A stretch of 64,000 nt of DNA from Basidiobolus meristosporus CBS 931.73. Lineage: Eukaryota; Basidiobolomycota; Basidiobolomycetes; Basidiobolales; Basidiobolaceae. This document shows, one piece after another, positions 45,301-57,161 of the stretch; position 1 is the first letter of the stretch, and every line of letters starts with the position of its first letter. The stretch covers positions 1-64,000 of the forward strand of contig MCFE01000061.1 of the NCBI GenBank assembly GCA_002104905.1, given 5' to 3'. Below the pieces are notes generated by a model. It was given only the letters and a program-made list of their open reading frames with translations, made no database searches and had not been told where the DNA came from. The position numbers were made by a program, and so were the translations under genes.

Positions 45301-46724
45301 TGGACTCACCAATGTGGCATTCATCAAGAAAAAATCAAGTTCATTACAAGAAGTACTCATTCAAGGTAGCAGTGAAGGACTTAGCAGAGATAAAGGTAAA
45401 GGTAAAGAGAAAAAGGTCTACCCAAGCCAGAGACAGGGAAGTGTAAGAAAAAAGCTGCAGTTCTCACCAATCAATGCCATTAGCCTAGAACAGGCTAAAT
45501 CCAATCATTGCCAAGAAGAATTACCAACAAGATATGAGCTGTTTTCCCAAGTGTTGGAAGTGCAGCCAGTTAAGCTACACTCCAGTGAGGTAGATGAGTT
45601 TGCAGAGAAAAGCAACTTGTCTACTACTGCCTCTACATCCTCCATTTTAGACAGAGTGAAGATCCCACTGACAGACAAAGCAACAATGTCATGAGCCCAA
45701 AACAGTATCACTATGCCTACAGTGAAATTTGAAATATTAATAGGCACACCAAGAGGTTGCAGCACTTCTTCAAGAGCAGTGTTCAAGAAAATGCACTTGA
45801 ATATTGCAAGGATTTATTGCAAAGACTGGCAGATGAGGTGCTAAACCTTGTAGTGCTGGCTGAATACCAGGATGTATGTGAACCAATGAATGAACTGTGG
45901 CACAAAGTCACACAGTACTTGCCAAAGTCATGGAAAAACGGTGTTACAGCAGAAATACATATTAAATGGTGAATTTTGATGGAGTTACTTGTTGGGTGTG
46001 GGGTGGGGCTCAATGTTGGTGTTGGGCATAGAGACTTATATAGCTCAATACAATTGGCAATTCAGGTACAGCCAGAGTTTCAACAGAAATAAATCAATTT
46101 CTATGCATGAACAGTAAGAGAACTGGTTGAGTCAGTAAGTAATGAGTGTAAAAAAGAGGCAATAGCCAATCAATGTACACAAACATAGGAGGTGATTGAG
46201 CATATAGGATCAGAAAGTGAGAGAACTAGCAGTGGACCAACTGAAAGCCACCTATGTATTGTTGTGATGAAAAATTTGACCAAGTTTTTTGTGAAATCTG
46301 GGGTGCAATTATTTCTGATGGTCTTTGCATGGTGTTCTGATGGGATCAATACCTCTTAGTTGCAGGACTTTAAATTTGTGACAGCCTTTTGACAAGATCA
46401 TCACAATTATTTCTCATAGGGTTTGTGACCATTCTCCATGCAAATCTTGCTGGGTATGTGGTGAATATTGGGCCTTGCTTCACCTTTTGGAAGTTTCCTA
46501 TGGAGCAGATGTGTGGGGAGATAGGAAGATGAGCCTAATTGCAGGTACTCCCATATCCCAATCTCATCAAGAATATTACCTTCAAGTCTGTCATGGTTGT
46601 GATGATTTGGCACACAGAGGACAGCCTGGAAGTGTTGGAAAATACCAAGGACAGATGTGCACATGGAGACACATATGCCTTTGGCATTAAGAAGCTAAGC
46701 AGCCCCAATGCATGAGTAATTATT
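45301..46724 (+). repeat. Repeat N copy 2, coding remnant
   Basis: Carries, in order, frames with SSSLQEVLIQGSSEG, KGKGKEKKVYPSQRQGSVRK, LDRVKIPLTDKATMS, FFKSSVQENALEYCKDLLQR and SYGADVWGDRKMSLIAG. Copy 3 has the same order on the other strand. It begins where copy 1 ends, so copies 1 and 2 may be a tandem pair. Stops and frameshifts break it. No family is recognised. The foldback element at 46725 terminates it. Confidence 0.75.
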
Positions 46725-47392
46725 AGACCTGTTCCGTTGGATAGTGCCACATTGAGCCATGAGTGCCAAATGATGCCATACTGTGCCAGAGAGGCCAAGT
46801 GAGCCTATACTTGACCACAGAGTGTGAAACATAGATCTGCATCTTCATGCAAAGCATCTCCTGTGTTTCACCTATGATGCAGGATGTGCAAGAGCACTAA
46901 AGGATTAAAGATATACATCTGGTACTCAATGCCCATGGCACTCTGAATCTAGCTCCTGTGGCTTGTGACATGTCACAAAAGTGCATGCCACTATCTTGGT
47001 CCACTGGTACTATCCGGCACTATATTTAAATATTAGCCCTAAAGTAAGATCAATACAAAGCACTTATAGTGCCAGTCAGTACCAGTGGACCAAGATAGTG
47101 CCATGCATTTTTGTGACATGTTACAAGCCACAAGAGCTAGATTCAGAGCGCCATGGGTATTGAGAACCAGATGCATATCTTCAATCCTTTAGTGCTCTTG
47201 CACATCCTGTACAACATTGACCTAAAAAAAAAGGTCAAAAAATGGATTTTCTCCATCACAATGAGTGAAACATAGGGGCTGCTTTGCATGAAGATGCAGA
47301 TCTATGTTTCACACTCTGTGGCCCAGTGTAGGCTCACTTGGCCTCCCTGGCACACTATGGCATAATTTGGCACTATCCAACGGAACAAGTCT
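46725..47392. mobile_element. Foldback/MITE-like element, copy 1
   Basis: 668 bp forming an almost full-length inverted repeat. The ends are AGACCTGTTCC and, inverted, AGACTTGTTCC. Both arms contain GTTGGATAGTGCCA and GAGTGTGAAACATAGATCTGC, and the centre has CACTATCTTGGTCCACTGGTA on both sides of a short AT-rich loop. The left arm lacks the A-run plus TGGATTTTCTCC block kept by the right arm. No coding capacity. Confidence 0.88.
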
Positions 47393-48358
47393 ATACCCTA
47401 TGAAAAATTATCTGGTCCTGCAGGTGGATCCAATCCAGATCAGCTGTCAAGATCCTGTCAGGAGACCACTATAATACCAGCAGCTTGAAATCAATGACTG
47501 TCTACTCAATCTTATAACAGGATCACAATGGTATTTTTCTAATCTACAGCTAAATGAAGTTGAAAAGTATAACAGTGTCTGATGGTGTTTTGTCAGAGGT
47601 GGCATGGCATTGTAGCAGTCTTAGTGCACTTTTGAAGTATTTGAGTGGATCTAACTGGCCAGTACATCCAATTACCTTATATGGCAAAATATTTGTTGGT
47701 GTTTTGATGGCCTTTTTACAAGCCTTTGATGGTAATATTATGGCAGTATGAAGGCCTACAGCTAGTTCTGTATAATGCCACCATACCAATTTACCAAATG
47801 GTATTTCCTTTTCTACCTCCTCTTGCACAATCATATATTCCACTGTAGAATTTCCCCTCTAGATTAGCTTACCCACTACCACCTTGGGTATGCCACATAT
47901 AGTTTTAATCAAAAAACTCTATGGCCTTATGTTTACTAACCCTGCAAACATGCCCACCTGACACAATTGACATACTTCTATGACATCAACTTTACAGCTT
48001 TTTAGTGTGATGCTTGCAAAGTTGCCCTTTACCTTGTATTGCTGTCAACATATATAACTTGCAAACATATGCTTGGTTGCCGCCATCTCTGCCATGAATA
48101 ACTCCTGAATATCCCCAAAGAGCTTTTTAGTATATAGCCAATATATTCCTTCCCCATGCTGGATTCTAGTCCCCCATATAAGTGTGTTCTGGCTCTTGTT
48201 TGTGTGAGTTCTGAATTGAATGGTGTAGAAATTGGCTTGTGACCAAGAGAAATCCAGCATACCTTGGTAGAGTTTTCCTTATGAAATTAGTTGCTGGTGG
48301 TGCCCAACCCAACTTTGCATTACTTAACTGATTGACCATGCATTGGGCTGCTTAGCTT
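47393..48358 (-). repeat. Repeat N copy 3, distal part
   Basis: Joins to 55104 when Copia 2 is removed; the flank TTAAGAAGCTAAGCAGCCC matches repeat N copy 2 at 46687-46707. Minus-strand frames of 71 (48260-48045) and 97 codons (47843-47550) have protein-like composition (SWSQANFYTIQFRTHTNK; PFGKLVWWHYTELAVGLHTA) but no known family. The first 120 bases (47393-47520) are unassigned. Confidence 0.6.
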
Positions 48359-48363
48359 CTTAA

Positions 48364-48714
48364 TGTTTTTAAAATTTGTAATTCCACCAAAATATTTACC
48401 TAACTTATTCACTTAGACCATTAACTTTGGATCCTAGAGAATACTGACCAAATCCCATGCTGGGATTTACTTGGAATATTTTCACCAAAATACCAGGTAC
48501 CCAGAACATAAGAATTCTCAAAGTTGTCCAAACAGCCCCAATCTTTGCACACAGGCTCTTGGGACCTTCCTTAACCTATTCTACATGTTTATTTTGCTAA
48601 GACCATGTAAAAGTATAAATACTACTTTGAAATTCAAATAAAGCATTAAGTGAAAGCCATATAATCTACTTGTCCTCCCATATCACTTCCAATACATCTA
48701 AGACTCTTACAACA
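48364..48714 (+). repeat. Copia 2 5' LTR
   Basis: 351 bp, TGTTTTTAAAATTTG...CTCTTACAACA. About as diverged from Copia 1 LTRs as from its own partner. Confidence 0.9.
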
Positions 48715-48718
48715 GGTG

Positions 48719-49545
48719 ATGAGCCCCAAGCTGTCACTCTTGGAAATGTCTACCACTGCTATTACTAGAATTTTTCTCTCTGCTGAAAAGTTGGATAGAT
48801 CCAACTACCAAGTGTAGAAGGTTAAGATGAGGATACTATTACAAGAAAGAGGCCTTTGGGATATTGTCATGGGAGAAGAATACCCCCCTAAAAACATGGG
48901 AGAAGAAGCCTTAAAGTACCAAAAGAACAAACAAAGTGCCATCAACTGCATTTGCCTTAATGTCAAAGACAAATTGCTAATTCAATGCTTAAGAGCAAAA
49001 ACAGCAAGGAATGCCTGGAAGGCATTAGAAGACACCTACCGGTAATGTTTAGCTGCTAAGAAAATGTATCTGTGCCAAAAATTCTTTACTACAATGATGC
49101 TGCCAGTAGAAGAAATGAAAAATCAAATATACAGAATCACACTGCTGGTGGATGAAATGGAATCTGTGGGCATACAACTACTGATGAGGATGTGATAGTT
49201 ACCATCCTGAATAGCCTGACAGACAAGTTTCAGGGCCTTGTATCAGCCCTAGAGTCCAGAACTGATGATTTGACCTTAAATCACGTATATGGAAGGCTCC
49301 TGGATGAAGAATTATGAAAATCACACACCAATCAGGAGGAAGAAGAAAATGCTTTAATAAGCAATTATAACCAACAAAGGAGTTACACAAGACCCTACAA
49401 AGGCAACAGCAACCTTTTTTGCAACTACTGCAAAAGGAAAGGACACACATCAGACTGGTGTCTCCAAAAGAAAGATAATCAGCAAAAGATGCCTGAATAT
49501 GAAATGCTGCAACAACTGAAGATACACTATTCATATTTGCACTAA
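48719..49545 (+). pseudogene. Copia 2 gag, broken
   Basis: The ATG at 48719 lies inside the primer site. MSPKLSLL is followed by a TAG where TGG (Trp) is expected (NYQV stop KV). Downstream are RGLWDIVMGEEYPPKNMG, KDKLLIQCLRAKTARNAWKAL and a frameshifted remainder with the zinc knuckle FCNYCKRKGHTSDWC at about 49420-49465. Confidence 0.85.
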
Positions 49546-50917
49546 ATATGACCACAAACAAGGATTCTCAGATGTGGTATATTGACTCTGGAGCATCTCA
49601 ACACTCTACAAACCAAAAAGAAATTTATACCCAATATCAAGAAATTCCTATTAAGAAGGTTTTCATGGGTGATGATAGTACACTTGATGCAGTGGGAGAA
49701 GGGACTATCCAAGTAAACCTTGGAAGCAGTGAAGTGGGAGAAGGAACTATTAAAGTAAACCAATGAAGCAGTGAAGGAAGCCATATCACTGACCTTTAAA
49801 GAAGTACTTTATGTTCCAGAAATAGCCAAGAACCTACTATCTGTAAGCAAGGCCACAGCAGAAGGACTCAGTTTCAGCTTTGACAGTTCTGGATGCAAGA
49901 TCCCTGATCAAAATGGTGCCCATATTGCTTGAGGTATCAGAGATCAGAATCTATACAAGTTGACTTATATACCATCATATCTGGAAGCCAATATAAGTAA
50001 CTAACATGACAAAACACCAATGCTTTGGCACAGGAGATTTGGGCAGATCAATTCTGATTATTTGCGTAAAATGATCAAAGATCAGCTAATTTCTGGAGTA
50101 AAAATTGATCCCCCAGCTACTTTGGAGCACTGTGACACCTGCATATATGGACAACAGGCCAGACAACTATTCAAGAGCTCTGGGTTAATTAAAAATAAGA
50201 AAAAATTAGACCTAATTCATTCAGATCTGTGTGGACCTATGCAAAATTTATCCTTAGGTGAGAAGAAGTTTTTAATCACTTTTAATGAGGATTATACAAG
50301 ATACATGTGGGTCTGCTTCATGGAGAGAAAAGAAGAAGCTCTTTCTAAGTTCAGGGAGCTTAAAGCAATGGTGGAGAGAGAAAATGGTGGAAAATCAATA
50401 AAATATGCTCTGACAATGGTGGAGAATATACCTCAAAACTATTAATCCACTTCTGCAAGATTCATGGGATAAAGCAAGAGACTACTGTACCATACTCCCC
50501 ACAGCAGAATGGATTAGCAGAATGTGGAAAAAGCTCAATAATCAAAATGGCAAGGTCTTTGATCCTTGATCAAAAATTATCCTATGATTTTTGGGCCAAG
50601 TCAGTTGCCACAGCTGTATAGCTCAAAAATAGGAGTTATAACACAATACTTTGTGATTCTACTCCATTTAAAGCATTGGATGGATGCAGGCTAAGTGTAG
50701 AACATCCAAGAATATTTGGGTCTACAACATATGCCAAGAAATTGCCCTGAAATTAGTCAAAACTTGAGCCAAAAAGTGTAAAATGCATATTTTTGGGCCA
50801 CTGCAATGAGAGTAAAGCATACAGACTCTACAATACCAAAGCAAAGAAGCTAATCAAGTCTAGGGATGTGTTGTTTGATGAAAATTCAGAATTTTCACAA
50901 AAAAGACATCAGATAAT

Positions 50918-51641
50918 AGACTTGTTCCGTTGGATAGTGCCACATTGAGCCATGAGTGCCAAATGATGCCATAGTGTGCCAGAGAGGTCAAGTGAGCCTA
51001 TACCTGGCCACAGAGTGTGAAACATAGCTCTGCATCTTCATGTAAAGCAGCCCCTGTGTTTCACCCATTGCACAGGAGAAAATCCATATTTTGACCTTTT
51101 TTTGTGGATCAATGTAGCTCAGGATGTGTAAGAGCACAGGAGAACTGAAGATATGCATCTGGTACTCAATACTTATGACACTCTGAGTCTAGCTCCTGTA
51201 GCTTGTATCATGTCACAAAAATGAATGGCACTATCTTGGTCCACTGGTACTATCTGGCACTATATTTAAATATTAGCCCTAAAGTAACATCTATACAAAG
51301 CACTTATAGTGCCAGTGGACCAAGATAGTGCCATTCATTTTTGTGACATGATACAAGCTACAGGAGCTAGATTTGGAGTGCCATGGGTATTGAGTACCAG
51401 ATGCATATCTTCAATGTGCTTGTGCTCTAACACATCCTGCACAACATTGATCCAAAAAAAAAGGTCAAAAAATGGATTTTCTCCAACACAATGGGTGAAA
51501 CACAGGGGCTGCTTTGCATGAAGATGTGGAGCTATGTTTCACACTCTGTGGCCAGGTAGAGGCTTACTTGACCTCTCTGGCACACTATGGCATCATTTGG
51601 CACTCATGGCTCAATGTGGCACTATCCAACAGAACAAGTCT
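50918..51641. mobile_element. Foldback/MITE-like element, copy 2, with AAT target duplication
   Basis: 724 bp inside the Copia 2 integrase-RT region. Ends AGACTTGTTCC and its inverse; the arms run about 330 bp and contain both the TAGTGCCACATTGAGCCATGAG block and, on both sides, the A/T-run plus GGATTTTCTCC block. Copia 1 lacks the insert, and comparison shows a 3-bp AAT duplication (50915-50917 and 51642-51644). Confidence 0.92.
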
Positions 51642-52861
51642 AATGAGAAAATCTGATCTCAAGTTCACCAATTGTCAGGATTGAATCAGAGCAAAACAAT
51701 GAAGATTTTTTCACTTCAGAGGACTCTACTACTGTGGCACAGCCTGACACAGTGCCTAGGAATATCCCAGAAGTGATCATTCCAGTATCAGATGCCTGGA
51801 GATCCAATTGGACAAGAAATAGCCCATATGACTATGTCAATGAGGGTACAAACTTAGCCTATGCCTATTCAGTCCATATTGATGAGCCCTGGACTGTAAA
51901 ATAGGTCATAAATAGACCTCAGACAAAGTTTTGGAGATCAGCAATGACTGAGGAATATCAGGCCCGGATGGAAAATCAAACTTGGGACTTCGTCAAATTA
52001 CCAATCACCCAATAATCAATAGGATGCAGATGGGTCCTCAAGACAAAATACAAGGCTGATGGTACAGTTGAAAGATACAAAGCAAGACTTGTGGCCAAAG
52101 GATACTCTCAAACAAAAGGACTTGACTATACTGAGACCTTTGCACCACTAGCCAAGTTTAATTCCATCAGATTAATATTGACTATTGCAGCCAAGTATAA
52201 GTTTTTTATTCATCAAATGGATGTAACAACTGCATTCTTGAATGGAGAACTTAATGAGGATGCATATATGGACCAGCCTGATGGGTTTGTTGACCAAGAT
52301 AGCCCCCATTTGGTCTGCAAGCTCAAAAAGTCTCTATACAATCTTAAACAATCACCAAGAGCCTGGAATTGCAAGATAGATTGTTATTTGGAATCTTTGA
52401 GTTTCAAACGGAGTAATGCTGACTATAGTATATAATGTAAGCCAGATAGAGCAAATCCAGCTCTATGAGCTCTATATGTGGATGATCTTATTATAGCCAC
52501 CAATAACCTAGAAACATTGGAAGTGACTAAACTCAGCCTATCTACAGAGTTCAAGATATCCTATCTATGAGAACTCAGTTACTACTTGGGGATTAAGTTC
52601 TCTATAGACAGAAGTACCCAGACTATCACCCTAAACCAATCCAAGTATACTCAAGATATACTAAAGAAGGGCCAAATGGAAGATTGTAAACTGGCAGCTA
52701 TTCCAATTGAGACAAACCTTAACTTGCTCAAAACTCAACCAAATCAAGAGAGCTTGGTGCCATCTGAAAGCTCTGACTTTCCTTATCAATCAATGGTCAG
52801 CAGTCTGATACATATCATGCTTGGAGCATGTCCAGATATATCATATTCAGTGGGAGCGGTG

Positions 52862-53928
52862 TGGTGGTGTATAGGTCCAAGGGAGAGATACATCCAACAC
52901 TTCTCAAGTGTTTCATGTGTGGGGTGTTCACTGGGTGCAATAACCTCTGGCAAAAGCTTGCTAGGAATACTTGGGTTCTGTCTCTAATCCAATATGATAG
53001 GGAATAAAGCCACCAGCTTGTCAAGGGAAAACTATTGAGCTACAATCCCCAACTTAGTTGGTTTCTCAACAAAAGTATGTGCTGGGTTCTGCATCCTTTG
53101 AGATGACAATGTACTAAAGCTTCCAAAGTCAAAACAACTGTAAACTCCACCAGCAGGGACTTGAGAAGAATGCAGCTGTGGTCAATAGTTACAAAGACAG
53201 AAAAGTATCTTGGCCTATACAAGAACAAACTTAGGAAAGAGTCAAATATAATAAAAGATACCTACTCTGAGTATTCCTTACAAGTAGTGCCTCCAAGGTC
53301 AGTTTGCTGTCAGTACAGTTTCCCGGGAGTGTCCTGTGGTCTGGGGTTGGAAGCTCAGGTAGCAGCAGGTAGCAGTGATCACACTAATCAACAAGTTGAT
53401 ATATTGATAAAAGGGATGTTGATTGATTGTTGAGGGATAGCCTCCCTTATATACTTTTCTTACTGGCTAAGTGGTTACTAATCATGGTGTTCCAGAAAGT
53501 TTTGGATATCAATAGAAATCTTAATGACATCAGAATGACCTAAGAATGTTCTGAGTAGGTGCCAGAAGGTTCTAAGAGGCACAGCGCATCCAACCAATCA
53601 GGAATCAGTATTCTGAAACCTGTGTAATACAGGGATACCATATATGGTATGGAAATGGTAGGGATGGTGACACGTGTTGATCATTTGTCATGGGTACTGG
53701 TGTGGGTACTTGCCTAATATAGAAGCACTTATAGCTACTAATCTTACCTAAAGTGAGGGGTATCTTATGCAATAAGGTAAGCAGGTGTGATAGTCAACAG
53801 CTTATGGGATAGTACTGATCAGATAAGACAAATGGGATAAAACTATAATAAGTGTAGTATAGATATAGGGAAGTAGAAAATATGGAAATGAGCACATCTG
53901 TCAGTGGGTGTCACTGTCACCCCATTAC
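52862..53928. mobile_element. ~1.07-kb insertion in Copia 2 RNase H
   Basis: Copia 1 reads straight through this point (GTGGGAGTTGTCAACCAAC), while Copia 2 has GTGGGAG, then 1.07 kb, then GTCACCCAAC. The insert starts near TGTGGTGGTG and ends near CCCCATTACA. An imperfect 5-bp duplication (AGCGG / AGCTG) suggests an LTR-type target. With no coding capacity, a solo LTR of a third family is the simplest reading. Exact edges are uncertain by a few bases. Confidence 0.65.
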
Positions 53929-54456
53929 AGCTGTCACCCAACATAATCAGAGCTATAGATCTGATCATATTACACCAGTTAAGTACATTTTTAGATATCT
54001 AAAAGGAACTGCTGATATCTGCTTAAGTTACACTTATAAGGACCCAGAATAGGATCTTGTGGGATACTCTGATGCTGGTTTGGGACAAAACTTGGAAGAC
54101 AGAAGATCCACCACAGGATAAAACTTTCTTTACTGTGGAGGAGCAATTTCATGGAATTCAAGAAAGCAACCAACCATAGCACTTTCAACCACAGAGGCAG
54201 AGTCTATGACAGCCTGTGCAGCTACAAAGGAAGTAATGTGGTTGAGAAAGCTTTTTACAGATTTAGGCCTATGTCAAAAAGTGCCTATTACTTTATTTAA
54301 AGAAAATCAAGGATGTACACAAATCAGTAAAAATCTAACTTTTCATGCTAGAACTGAGCACATAGACATAAGACATCATTTCATACATGAAGCTATAGAG
54401 AATAACCCAGTTAGCTTAGTTTACTGTCCTTCAGATGAAATGATTGCAGACATACT

Positions 54457-54667
54457 AGACTTGTTCCATTGTGCCATTGATCATAGCGCCAGAGAGCTCT
54501 GTATATTTTTTTATTAATTTGATATTTTAGGGTCAAATGCATGTCAATTTTGATCCCAAATTAGCACTGTATGGCACCATCTGGCACTCTGAGGCATGAT
54601 CAGGCACCATCTGGCATGCTATGGCACTATTGGGCACTATGATCAGCTGGAATGATGGAACAAGTCT
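54457..54667. mobile_element. Short MITE of the AGACTTGTTCC family, with ACT target duplication
   Basis: 211 bp. The terminal inverted repeat is AGACTTGTTCC followed by a looser GATCATAG match on both ends. Comparison with Copia 1 (GACATATTCACCAAACCATT) shows a 3-bp ACT duplication (54454-54456, 54668-54670). The interior is unrelated to the long foldback copies apart from GGCAC-rich words. Confidence 0.88.
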
Positions 54668-54754
54668 ACTCACTGAACCATTAGCTAGAGACAAGTTTGA
54701 ATATCTTAGGTCAAAATTATGACTAGACAGTATGAACATTAAGCTGAGTGGGAG

Positions 54755-55103
54755 TGTTCTAAAGATTTGTATTTCCACCCAAATATTCACCTAACTTAGT
54801 CACTTAGATCATTACCTTCAAATCCTTGAGAATACTTACCAAATTCCTTGTGGAAATTTACTTATTATATTTTCACCAAAATACCAGGTACCCAGAACAT
54901 GAAAATTCTCAAGGTTGTCCAAACAGCCCCAAACATTACACATGTTGTTAGGACCTTCCTTAACCTATTTTAAATGCTTGTTTTGCCAAGACCATGTAAA
55001 AGTATAAATACTACTTTGACATTCAAATAAAGCATTAAGTGAAAACCACATAATCTACTTGTCCTCCCATATTACTTCCAATATCTCCAAGACTCTTACA
55101 ACA
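54755..55103 (+). repeat. Copia 2 3' LTR
   Basis: 349 bp, TGTTCTAAAGATTTG...CTCTTACAACA, preceded by the polypurine tract and followed by CTTAA. Confidence 0.9.
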
Positions 55104-56985
55104 CTTAATGACATAGGCATAAGTGTCTCCATGTGCACATTGTCACTCAGTATTTTCCAACTCTTCCTGGCTGTTCTCCATGTGCCAACTCATCACATTC
55201 ATTACAGACTTGAAGGTAAGAATCTTGATGAGACTTGGATATAACAGTACCTGCAACTTGACTTGTGTACCCATCTCCTCACACATCCACTCCATAGGAA
55301 ACTCCCAAAAGGTGAAGCAAGGTCCAAAATTATCAACACACCAGGCAAGATGGAGTAGCAAATGGATGCAGCAGCGGCAGAGATCTATGCATTCAGCTTT
55401 ATATTTATAGCATAGCTGCTCAAATCCTGTCTCAAACTCTTTGCATAAAAGCTATAGATGCGCCAAGTTGGCATTGGTGATCCACATCTGTATAAATTAT
55501 CCTACAATGTCCACATATGACTCCCCATGCCCTACAAAAAATTATTATAATGATCCCGTCAAAAGGTCATCACAAAGTAAATTCCCATGACTAAAAGCTA
55601 TTGATCCCATCAGGACACTGCCAAGCAACCATTGAAATATAATTGCACCCCAAGTTTCACAACAAACTTGGTCAAAATTTTTCATCACAACAATGTATAA
55701 GTGGCTTTTGATTGGTTCCCTGCCTATTTGCTACTCTTGGATTGCAGACACTCTATCACCTCCTACATTTGTGTGCATTGATTGGTTATTGCCTCTTTTT
55801 CACACTCATTACTTCCTGACTCAACCATTTCTCATACTCTTCATGGATACAAATTGATTTATTTCTGTTGAAGCTTCAGTTGTACCTCAGTTGTATTGAC
55901 CTACATAAGTCCCTATACCCTACACTAATATTAAGTCCAACCTCACACTCAACAAGTAACTCCATTAAAATCCACCACTCAATAAGTATTTCTGTTGTAA
56001 CGCTCTGGTTCCACAACTTTGGCAGGAACCCACCGGCTTTGTGCCACTGTTCATTCACTGGTTCCCACATGTCCCGGTCTTCAGCCAGCACTGCAAGGTC
56101 TAGCACCTCATCTGCCAGTCTTTGCAAAAATCCTTGCAATATTCATGTGTGTTTTCTTGAGCACTGCTCTTGAAGAGGTGCTGCAACCACTTGGTGTGCC
56201 TATTAATGTTGCAATATTCCACTGAAGGTATGTTGATAGTGTTTTGAGTTTGTGATATTGTTGCTTTGTCTGTCAGTGGGATCTTCACTCTGTCTAAAAT
56301 GGAGGATGTGGAGGCTGTGGTAGACAAATTGCCTTTATCTGCAAACTCATCTACCTTGCTGGAGTGTAGTTCAACTGGCTGCACTTCCAACTCTTATGAA
56401 AACAGCTGCTTTCTTGTTGGTAATCCTTCTTAGCTATGACCATATTCAGTCCATTCCAGGCTCACGGTTTAATTGGCACATACTGCAGTTTTTTTTGCAT
56501 GCCTCCCTGTCTCAGGCCTGGGTAGACATTTTTCCCTTTACCTTTTCCTTTATCATTTTCAGGTCTTTCACTGCTACTTTGTCTGAGTGCTTCTTGTAGA
56601 GAACCACATTTCCCCCTTGATGAATTTGGCTCTGGCTCATCTGTTTTTGCCTGCTTGTCCCTTGCTGGCACTCTTCTGGCCACCTGACATTTCTTTTCCA
56701 TTTGTTTTAAGCTCTCAGCCATAGTTGTGATGGGCTCTTGTAAAAGCTGCTGGTTTTCATCACTGCCAGGCCCTTCACTGCTACTTTGGCTGAGTGCTTC
56801 TTGAGTAGAACCACACTTTTTCCTTGATAAATGTTGTGCTGGTGTATCAGTGTCTGACTGCTTGTCTCTAATTGACACTCTTCTAGCAACCTGACATCTC
56901 TTTGATGCTTGTTTGGAGCATTTGGCTGTGCTTGTAACAGGCTCTTGAGAAAGCTGCTGGTTTTCAGCCATGGCACCCTTGTTCT
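55104..56985 (-). repeat. Repeat N copy 3, proximal part, most complete copy
   Basis: The minus-strand frame 56971-56462 (169 codons) begins MAENQQLSQEPVTS and consists of two tandem copies of a unit of about 70 residues, each with CQVARRV, a KCGS and a QEAL-QSSSE ending. It continues as KGKGKGKNVYPGLRQG and VELHSSKVDEFAD...LDRVKIPLTDKAT, then FLQRLADEVLDLAVLAEDRD. Frames are broken in several places. Lys/Gln/Ser-rich composition at the start and helical text afterwards. No recognised domain. Interrupted at CTTAA by Copia 2 and continued at 48358. Confidence 0.75.
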
Positions 56986-57161
56986 TCTACCTTTGATAGT
57001 TTCTGCTATTCTTAAGATACCTGCTTAGCATTCCAGTGCTGGCCCAAACTCAATTTGCCTGTTTAAATCAGGATAATGCTCATGGAACAAGCCAAGTACA
57101 TTCTGCTTTGCCTTGAGTTCCTGATGGTCCCATGGTGTGGTGGCCTTAAGGTGATGTGTAG

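Larger units (their letters stand above)
49548..54516 (+). pseudogene. Copia 2 pol, broken by stops and insertions
   Basis: Protease WYIDSGASQHS (49573 on); integrase finger with HRRFGQINSDYL, where the second zinc histidine seen in Copia 1 (GHI) is Gln; then CDTCIYGQ and EDYTRYMWVCF; RT with DYTETFAPLAKFNS, MDVTTAFLNGEL, DQPDGFVDQDSPHLVCKL and YVDDLIIAT; RNase H in two parts split by the ~1.07-kb insertion, ending WLRKLFTDLG and HIDIRHHFI. A MITE sits after codon text for the last conserved residues (CPSDEMIADI). Internal stops throughout. Confidence 0.88.
48359..55108 (+). mobile_element. Ty1/Copia element 2 with target duplication CTTAA
   Basis: LTRs at 48364-48714 and 54755-55103, both TG...CA, flanked by CTTAA (48359-48363 and 55104-55108). 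The PPT GAGTGGGAG precedes the 3' LTR, and a primer site GGTGATGAGCCCC (one base different from Copia 1) follows the 5' LTR. It carries three later insertions: a foldback element (50918-51641), a ~1.07-kb insertion (about 52862-53928) and a 211-bp MITE (54457-54667). It lies in repeat N copy 3. Confidence 0.93.
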
